Made by a program: the position numbers and the translations under genes. 64,000 bases of DNA, from NCBI GenBank assembly GCA_947179485.1, contig OX359247.1, positions 31,038,801-31,102,800 on the forward strand. Reading direction: 5' to 3'. Source of the DNA: Allacma fusca. Taxonomy: Eukaryota; Arthropoda; Collembola; Symphypleona; Sminthuridae. The notes beneath the pieces were generated by a model. It was given only the letters and a program-made list of their open reading frames with translations, did no database searches and had not been told where the DNA came from. This document shows positions 55,301-64,000 of the stretch, in pieces. Numbering within the stretch: the first letter of the stretch is position 1; each line of letters starts with the position of its first letter.

Positions 55301-58300
55301 AATTTACACCTATTTGTCAGCAAGTTAAATTAATCCATATGGGGTGTATAATGAATTCATTTAAAGTCTGGACATCAGACGAATTAGTTTTGTAGAGGAA
55401 TTGTCTGGACGAAATTGGATATAAATTTTTTAGCTGATAATTGTAATCTTGTTTGAAGTTGTAGGGAAGGCTCATGTTTGAGACAGACTTTCTGTATGTT
55501 CGCACACATTTAAATATTATTCATAATTAAACGGTTTGTTACGAAGTAACAAGAACTGGCACATATGGGGCGAGGTGGAAGAATTAATGGTTGTGCTTAT
55601 AATTAGAGCTAAAAGGATCACGCGAACTAATTTTATTTGCAATTTGCCTTTATGTAGAGTGAACTGGGTGTTGTATGTGTACCTTGTAGGGAGGGTTTTA
55701 TTGCTGGGGCTTAATGTGTGTTATTGTTACTGAAGTTTTGTTCGCCCGTATATAATTGTATGTGTGGTAATTTACGACTGGTCATGTATGTACATATATA
55801 CTTACATATCTATACAGTAATACAGTGTAAGTTCAATAATAGAGTTTGAAGCTGAACACTAAGTTTTACTTGAGACTTGAGGTAATTAAGAAGAGAATTG
55901 TATATAAAGACATTTCACACACAGGGAGCATGCCTTTTAAGATACCCGAACCAGATAAGTTAATGTGTGAGTTGGAGAATAACAAGTAGTAAATTGTAGA
56001 TAAGATGGAGATGTTAAAAATTATTGCAGAAGAGTGGTACTTTTTTTAAGTATAGCTATCCAGTCTGTGTTTAGAGTGTACATATATACGTAACTGCTAA
56101 CAACTAGATAATAAGTATCTACTCTGCTTGTACCTATGCCTGCCTGGGATGGCCTCTATCTCTATCCCTACCGCCGAAGATCTGGTGGGACTTAACTTTT
56201 GGAGAAATACTACTTCTTCATGTCGTAAAACTGTAATCGTGCGTAAACAAACTGTTCTCACGACTCTTTGTCAGTCAAAACTTAACCAAACTTAATGGAA
56301 AGTCTTGGTGGAAGCATGTCCTTTAGTATTTTAAGAAAATCTCACGGCATCATGGTATTTATAATTTGGGAGATTTGAAGTTCCAAAGAAAAAATTGTCG
56401 ACTGGGAAAACTGCTTTCTAAAAAAAGTCAATATATTAACCTATCCAGCAATTGACTTCGCTTGTTATGTCGCTCCTCTCTGACTCTTTATAAATTGTGT
56501 ACTATCATATTTTTAGAATCTAACACATGACATCATGTTTGAAATGGCAAGCACAAAGTAGTTTACACATTCAAAACCAAATGCACAATTTCTCGTTACT
56601 CTGTAATATTGTAACATTGTAAGTACATATAAACATTGCTATTACAGAGTTTCTGATTTGTTCACATTTAAGAGCTCCAATAAATAATGGAGACAGACAG
56701 AAAAAATAATAATTAACTGCTACGTACGTATAAGTTCATGCATGGGAATCAACGAGAGAGGACTGTGGAGGAGATAAAAACAAATCACAAGTTTATTTAT
56801 GCAGTCAGAGAGGCTACATCCTCTCAATGCCTCAATGACTCTAGCCGAATTTTACTGATGTAGTCATATAAAACTAACTCTTTCAACACTGATAATGAGC
56901 TCAGAATTAACATTCCAGATCGGAATTCTTCCGACGTGTTTTCCACAATCTGCTTATTTTTTCACGCTCTATTGGCAAATAAATTTGAATTTCAAATATT
57001 ATCAAAAAAAAAGCTGTTGCAGAGGATTCGTTTTAGTTTGTTGATTTCATCCCAACTCATCCCATTTTCCTCTTCTTCTCTTCATCATCATGTGTTTCCC
57101 ATCTTCCCTTTTGTACCTCTAAATATAACTTTGTAAATACAAGGAACAATATGTAGCTCAGGAGAGATTTTCTGCATAAGAGCAACTTTGTGAAAAAAGA
57201 TTTATAATTGTAAATGTTCCGACCTTGAGCTTCAATGCAAGGATGAAAAACTAACAATAATAATACAACGAGTAAGGAGAGTAATTTCTATCCATGGATA
57301 TACACTTGCACATAAATGAATATGGTTATGTTTTTGTAATCATGTAAATGCAAGCTTGCAAGGAAGCCTTCTAGCCTTCTGTGAAAGAGCTACCCAATGG
57401 ATTTTATTTAATGCAGTCATAATTTAAGCTTGTAATAACTCATTGCAGTATAGAAGTTCTCAGTCAGTGCAGATTTTTCCACTCAATCTTAAATTAGAAG
57501 GGTAGGGTTAAAATGTATAATATATGGAAACGTGTGTATGGGATCCATTTTGAATGATTGGGATCATTTCTGCATAAAATAAATCCCTGCATTAAACTCT
57601 TTGCGTGTGTAAAATTGAATATTTGAATATATTGTAAGTTATTAGGATTTCATAGGTAGGGACACAAGTTCTGAGCATCTCAACCGCCAACCAATAATCA
57701 TGTGTGAATGCTGTCTGGCTTATGAGCTTAATTTTTAGCATCTTGAGTACACACATAGAATACTAAGGCAACACATATGTATCTACATATATGTAATTTC
57801 ATGTAATATATTCCAGTGTTACTGTGACACATAATCTCTGCGGCTTTCATCGTGTTTCAGAATTAAGATGATTTAAAAATCACGCGTTAAGGGACCTGTT
57901 TCCGCGTGCCTATACATATACATACATAAACAATATATTATTATTATCATTATTATTATATAGGATATCTCCTGGTTCAGATTAAGGGTGATATAGTGTC
58001 TCACATGGAAGTTTTTGCATATTAGTGGTCACACAAAATCCTTTAGCGTGAAAAAAGTTTGCTGCCTTGCGAAAACCTTAGAATTTTCACGACTCGTGGA
58101 AAAAACTTCATTTGACTAATAACGTTGCCACCTGCCTGAGTCCTAAAAATCCTTCCTCCTTTTTTTTTTTTATCTAAAGCTGCTATTGCTTCTCCACTAC
58201 AGGCGAGTCATAATTTTATGAGGGCTCTTCAATTTTCCAGTCTTTTACGGAGAGTCTATATCTCCAGAACTATAGACTCCAAGTAGTTTACTTTAAACAG

Positions 58301-61299
58301 AAATTCCTGGAATTCTAAATTCTCCCTCCTGTTCTATCCACACACGGAGTCCTTTTACTCCTTGGTAGTGGGTAGGTGCTTTCAACATTCATTATGATAT
58401 GCTCGCGTCACTGCAAATTCATTTTCTACAAAGCTTTCTACGACCAAACCACATCCTTTAGTCTGATTTTAAGCCTAAATGTGTTTCCTCACCTTGTAAG
58501 CGAGTTAGCAGCACTCAAATTATAGAGTTAATGTATGCAGAAGCTTGAACAAAATTGAAACCATACAATTCTCTGTCAGCTCACATTTTACTCCTCCACT
58601 CTGGTGTAGTAGTTCCTATAGTACTACTAAAATATCTATACATTAGTAATATTTAATACTTATATATGTTATAGTATGTCAGTATTTTGCTCTTTATATT
58701 GATGATGGTGTAATTATATGAATTATTACAGTGTGTGAATGTGCCCGATGTGGTAAGTACGTATATGTAATTGTACATATCCTTTGTACTCCCGTGTGTA
58801 TAAAATGTATGAGGAGGAAACCACTGGAAAGAAGAGTTGATGCATTATTTTATGGTAATAATAACTGTATAGTTATAGACGCTCAGAGTATACATTTTTG
58901 TGGACGAATATACATTTACAGAATACCGTCCATAGCTGTTATAAGGCTCTGTTATACTATTATTCTATTATATAAATTGTACAAGTTTCTTCCATATCGG
59001 AGAATTCGAGCAGTGGAGTATGTGTATGTGTGTGTGTGTGTGTTTGTAAAGAGTGAAGAACAGAGAGAGTACCTGCGCTTGAAATTCAAACTCACATGCC
59101 TGAGCCATCCTATACAACAGGGTGGTTGGTGGTGGACTTGCTATAACTTTACCTTGTTAGCTGTGCTGTAAGTGTCTTTGAAAGCTTCCCTGTAGACAGA
59201 GACGTATGAAGGCTTGATAAAGTGGGTTTAAATATGAGCATGGCGTGAGTGTAAATATTTATTGATTGCTCAAAATTTTCAGAGAGAATGCTTCACGATA
59301 AAACAAGGGAATTCTTAGCATGCTCAGACAAGCCACTGCATACATTCTCGCATTATTAGTTTTATTATATTTCCTTCACCTGGAACTTACTTCCAGTTGT
59401 TATTTTCAGAGAAAATGCCCTTGTCTCCTTAACAAAAAAAAAATCCATAGACCACACTACAAAGGATTTTTTAAATATAGATATGTATAATTATGTGTAT
59501 GCTACAAAACTGGCCCTACCCAAGGGACAGAGGATTCAGAGGAACTGGGAAAAAATCTGCACTGGAGGCTGTAATTTATTGTTCTTGTGTAATTTGCTCT
59601 TCCACGGTAACCTGATTGCATAAAGAAATTAAACTTTCGAAACTTCACATTGGATGATTCACACGTGATGAAAATCGTAGTAAATTTCCTAATAGAAGGA
59701 AATTGAATTCAAGTTTTTGGTACAAAAAAAACGTTTCTCCAGTTGTGATGAAATGAGGGTAAAAACTAAAGAAATAAAAAGTTTATTGTTTGACATACAT
59801 TCTCGTACTTCCATGTTTTTGTTCCTTTCTGTTTTTCATATGAAAATAATTATTACACATATGTGAATGGAAATGAAAACTGGAACAAAAGTATTCATTA
59901 CCCCTGCCGAATGTGAGCATATGGATGTGTAAATATTGGTAGGGGGACTATATGCGCTCATGTATAGGTGTGTATGTACGTATAGATATATATATTGCTT
60001 TTATGTCAAATCAAATCTGGTATGGCTATATGGCTATGGATTTGCTTTTGGGTTTGCACGAAGTCAAAGTTTTTTTTATCATGGCAGAGCTGGGGCTGTG
60101 GTTTTTATTGCTAAATGTAAATTAAAGATGATGCCTCTGCTTGATAAGAGTAGCGCTGCTTTGCTTACAATTCCTGTGAAGTGGGCTGAAATATCCGTAT
60201 CTTTTCTGTGTAGGTGGATATACATAAGTAATTAAAATTAATATTATTGCCACTGAGTATCAAACCACCAATTTTTCATCAAGCTGTCCTCACACTTACA
60301 ATTAGTTAAGAGTAATTAATAAGTAATTGCACTAAAAGGTCGTTTGAGTTTCACGGGACCCACACATAGATTAATGTTGCAGATAAATGCATGCATTTTA
60401 TATGACTGTTCCGGCCAGGAAGGGTCATCGAAATGTGAGTATTATAATGAGAAAGAGTTAGCTTAAATCTTGGGTCGTTGTCGAGCGATAAGTTTCAATG
60501 CAAATATTATAGAACGTTAAATATTCTTCAAGGGAAGGGGATATAATTATGTATGCAATGCCAAATACTAAATTAATTTTCCTTATATTTTGTGTACATT
60601 TCAGGCATAAAGTTCCTGCTCAACCATGTGTGAGGTCTCTGACTGCTTGCCAACTTTCGTACTTACCTCTGATAGTTGCCATTGTAAGGAAGAGAATAGA
60701 CTAACGGACCCAGAGTGACTAACTCAATATGATGAAATCCAATATATTGTGTGATTGCTGAACTTACTTCGTTTTTTATATTTCACATTATTCCTGCGCA
60801 AGTATACTTGGTTGTGGTGTAACCACACAAGCAACTATTACTTCTCCAAATATTCAAACACGCTAGTTTTTTTTAGTCAGTGCTAAATACTTACTGGAAG
60901 AGAGGAATTCTAATAGCATCTACGCTATAGAATTCATGTAACTAGGATTCTTTTTTAAGACAGAGTCATTCCCAGATAGATAGATACACATATCTGTTAT
61001 TATATATAGGGAAGAAATAATCTCAGTGATTGTCTGCTCTTCATCCCCCAAGGCAAGTAAATTGTATGTAATTATTCCAGAGCCACTACAAACATTGCAC
61101 AATTACTATATCTACTTATTATTAGTCTCCAAATATTTGATTAAGTACAAAGTTACATGCCGACCATTGGAATCTTCCCTACCGACCAACCATTACTTGC
61201 CAATAATTTGTAAGTAAGCCAACCTGAGTGTGTTTGGTCAGTTGGCAAATTATTACTTCTTAATTTAGTTAAGTCATCAGCTCCTCACATACCAGCAAG

Positions 61300-61421
61300 A
61301 TGGTTGTTACTCCATTACCACCTATGGATGAGGTAGAAAGTGAAGACTCAGCTGCTCAATTGTCAAGTCGACCAACCTTGAAGAGAATGGGGTCTGTGAG
61401 GAAACAGCCGTACTTTAGCAG
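61300..61421 (+). CDS. First coding exon of an unidentified gene
   Basis: ATG 61300 opens a frame with VTPLPPMDEVESEDSAAQL and RPTLKRMGSVRKQPYF, then a strong donor AGCA|GTAAGTTAC at 61422. An acceptor-like TTAAGTCATCAG at about 61280 would place the start of this exon 19 bases before the ATG, behind a 5' UTR intron. The peptide is acidic, then basic and Ser-rich, like a disordered N-terminus; RMGSVRK is a plausible basophilic-kinase site. The product was not recognised. The frame running past the donor is poly-Phe/Leu and intronic. Confidence 0.55.
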
Positions 61422-61575
61422 TAAGTTACAAGCATTTTTTTTCGGGTTACTTCTTCTTCTCTTTTTCTTTCATTCACTTTTCTCATTCCTTTGAAGAAGT
61501 TCTAGTCGACTTGGTTATCTGAAACTTCTGTCTGTATGTTTGTATGTATGTAATTTAGTTTGTGTGTTTGTATGT

Positions 61576-61596
61576 GAGAGAGAGAGAGAGAGAGAG
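61576..61596. repeat. (GA)n microsatellite
   Basis: About ten GA units, 155 bases after the splice donor. Confidence 0.9.
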
Positions 61597-63027
61597 CGAG
61601 AGAGGATAGGAGCGAGGAAATATGGATTCGAGTATTATTTATGGCCATACTTTCCTACATTATTGGTTTTAAGTACTATAGATCATGTGATGAGTACCGT
61701 AATAAAAGCTCAGTCTAGCTCTGTAATTGTGCGTTGGACTGCCAGTGCGTTGATTCCCCTCGCTCCTTTTATTACCTTTTTCTTGCTATTTGTCCAAATA
61801 ATTTAATTAATGATTAACTGATTTATTGTGGTTATATATTTCGGAGTTAGCCAGAACAGGAAGTGTAGATACATTATCGAGTGAGAAAGAGACGGAAGAT
61901 ACTTGTTTTCCTCCCTTTTCCCATATCTTTTTTTTCAAAACCATCACATAAAAGGACAATAATAAAATTGTGAACAGTAAAAGGCTGAATTCCATGTTGT
62001 AACACACGTACATTTTATGTATCTCTCTCTCTCCTTCTCTCTCTATGTAATGGTATACAAGGTCCAGGCGGAGAGATCGAGCGGGGTCAGTGACCCAAAA
62101 TTTAAAAAAATAGTACAATTCTAGCATAATAGAGAATTTCGGAGAAAATTTTGACACAATACTGCAGTATCTACTAATATAATAGAGTGAAATTGCATGT
62201 CGGTATCATGTGATAATTTGGTTTCACCGCGTGATTATATACGGAAGACTATTTATAGCACGAAGAGCTAGACTTATTGGAATTCGCTTGTCCTTCTAGC
62301 CTAATTGACACACACCTTCAGTCCAGACAGATGGATACTTTTGTTATAATGATGGGATACTCCACATTGGATTAGTTTCATGAACGGTAGTCAGTTCCAT
62401 TTGATGTAAACTGTCACGCTCTGAATTATTCACTTTGCACAAAGGAGAGTAGTAATGAGCATGTTTTGCCCGTTTTGTAAGTTACCATTGGTAATATGGT
62501 ACAACAACTTGTATTTGCGTGGGAATGACGACCAAAGAGCTCTTGATAATCATGTCTCTCTCCTTTTTTTTCACACAAAGAGTTTGTACACATATTATGT
62601 GCATTTAATGGAGAGCACTGAGAACAAGCTCCACTTCTCTCTCTCTCTCTGTATTAATTCATTTCATGTGTACATTACACTCAAGTAATCCTCATTTCAA
62701 ATACACTCTCTCCTATCATCCTTTATTATATTATTATTAAAAAAATATTTAGCTATGGAGGAGTACATTATATAGATATACATACGTACATATTTGGGTA
62801 AGATACTACAAGTTTTTATGTGGCTCGGCTCGCACATCAGAGTTGAACCTAGTACTTCAAATTAAAGCTGTGGGTAAATGAAACTATCGCCTCGTTATAG
62901 TAGGGTCAAGCTACTAGTAGAAGGAAACTATGGAAGAAATGAAATTCGATATGTTTTTGAGCCGCAAAAACAACGTGAAGAGGGGCACTCCCATAAGCTC
63001 AACGTCAGGATTCAATATTATTAGGTA

Positions 63028-63050
63028 TAAGTAAGTAAGTAAGTAAGTAA
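63028..63050. repeat. (AAGT)n microsatellite
   Basis: Five to six AAGT units. Confidence 0.9.
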
Positions 63051-63684
63051 TATCTCGGGCCTACACCCAATACTTATGATCCCCACATGGTCCACATATG
63101 TGCTTGGAAACTTCCATCTTTCATCTTGAGCACTTGTAAACGTCTTGGTTCTCCCGGTATTGGTTTCCCTGAGTCTTAGTCTTCACTCAAGTCATGGTAT
63201 CCAAGGGATCCTATTTAGTAGAAGTAGAAATACGGAGAGTTTGGGTGGATTCAATCCATGAAAACATTCATTTGGAGAAGCAAGACAAATATTAGAATAT
63301 TTTTCTTCCTGGTCGTCGACGACTAGCTTTGCACATCAACTTGAGAGGCGGACCTTTTTTTTTCTTTCCATAGAATCTATATAATGGTATGTACCCAGAC
63401 GAAATTACAACGTTTCAATCAATAGCTTTCCAGAGTAAACCTTTGCTTTGTAATAATAAGATTAAGAGGGAAGCCAAAACTACACAAAATGTGCTATTTT
63501 TGGGTTAAATTCGAGGAAGCTTCGTAACATTCAATCCTGATGATGCTGATGAAGTGTAGCTTTTTCAGTTTCAGAGAGGTTTTTTTTCCTACTTACTCAA
63601 CGACGACTTCTTTTGTTTTAAATCTATTTTTGGATCCTCACATTTGTGAGGGGCAGTCATAATAAGTAACATAATGCTGTACAG

Positions 63685-63704
63685 CAGTAGTAGTAGTAGT
63701 AGTA
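63685..63704. repeat. (AGT)n microsatellite
   Basis: Six to seven AGT units after ACAGC. Confidence 0.9.
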
Positions 63705-64000
63705 ATGGTTTTGCAGCCGATGAAGTTTTGAAGGAAGTTTCATCTTACTCATAATCATAGTGGTGGGGTGTCTGTATGTGCTTGCATGTTTGAACCTCAT
63801 ATTTATAGTGAATTATTTATAGTGTAGGAAGTATCTCAAATTGCTTCAAGATTGCCAAAGAGAGATGGGTATCATTTAGTCATTTTCATGGTTTCCTGCC
63901 GATCAGGAACTCTCCCAAACAGTTACTCTGTTTGGACGTGTGCTACTATTTACAACTCCACACTTAAGCTCTAGCCGGCCTGAAACTCAATGCACCGTGT

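Larger units (their letters stand above)
44596..61279. other. Long unique non-coding stretch with microsatellites
   Basis: No convincing exon and no transposon with recognisable ends in 16.7 kb. Short ORFs on both strands (for example 47802-47479 minus, 51674-52060 plus, 58731-59171 plus) overlap simple repeats or lack any motif. Palindromic TACATATGTA and TACGTACGTA words recur (49400-49570, 52970-53010, 55190-55210, 57770-57800). The stretch is visibly different from the transposon-packed first 44 kb and could be intergenic DNA plus a long 5' intron of the gene at 61300. Confidence 0.5.
61422..64000. other. Probable intron, microsatellite-rich
   Basis: No further exon recognised up to the window end. 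Contains (GA)n at 61576-61596, (TC)-rich runs at 62023-62044 and 62634-62651, (AAGT)n at 63028-63050 and (AGT)n at 63685-63704. Confidence 0.5.

Noticed and set aside
58731..59171. 146-codon Cys-rich plus ORF
   Set aside because: Runs through a (TG)n microsatellite, has no domain and no splice context.

Overview
The window looks like nuclear DNA of an animal, most likely an arthropod (a crustacean such as a copepod would fit; this is inference, since no rRNA or mitochondrial marker is present). Reasons: AT-rich intergenic DNA, GT-AG introns of 60 bp to 2 kb, BEL/Pao retrotransposons, two different non-LTR retrotransposons, a Polinton/Maverick relic, and many 8-bp-duplicating hAT-type elements. 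Only a small part of the 64 kb encodes host protein.

Region by region. Positions 541-10610 hold a decayed Polinton/Maverick (integrase, jelly-roll capsid-type genes, all on the plus strand). It is split by a LINE (2395-8838), which is itself split by four later insertions: an internally deleted BEL/Pao element (3317-4819, TSD GCTAC), a GTACCTG-word repeat (about 5016-5774), an intron-containing protein-kinase cassette (6227-7833, 10-bp direct repeat AAAAGATATC) and a solo BEL/Pao LTR (8048-8524, TSD GTAAC). Positions 10611-21900 are non-coding, with nested hAT-type elements (13917-15277) and two long, apparently perfect inverted repeats (15434-16097 and 16767-17050).

Positions 21948-25282 (minus strand) hold the best host gene: a Speedy/RINGO-type CDK activator whose six exons join with consistent phases. 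One intron carries a 1.8 kb hAT-type element. An SH3-domain terminal exon lies just upstream (26022-26237, minus). From 26790 to 44595 comes a block of mobile DNA: nested hAT-type elements, a BEL/Pao copy lacking the integrase core (29331-32465, minus), an R1/LOA-like LINE (about 33900-35870, plus), a 4.6 kb hAT-type element holding three younger ones (36518-41146), and an element that appears to have inserted one end into itself (43543-44595). An unrecognised 166-codon ORF lies at 42241-42741 (minus).

Positions 44596-64000 are mostly unique, microsatellite-rich non-coding DNA. The only convincing coding piece is an exon at 61300-61421 (plus) ending in a strong splice donor, so this part is probably intergenic DNA, 5' introns and the next intron of one larger gene.

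The most unusual pattern is a cohort of at least eight elements with hAT-like ends (CAGNGNTG... or CAAAGGTGGGC) and 8-bp target duplications. Their interiors are degenerate arrays of a short word that differs from element to element (GGGTAC, CAAGT, CTACAT, GTAGAG, AAATAC, GACTA). The arrays start right inside the terminal repeat and mostly run in one strand orientation. No hAT transposase was seen in the window.
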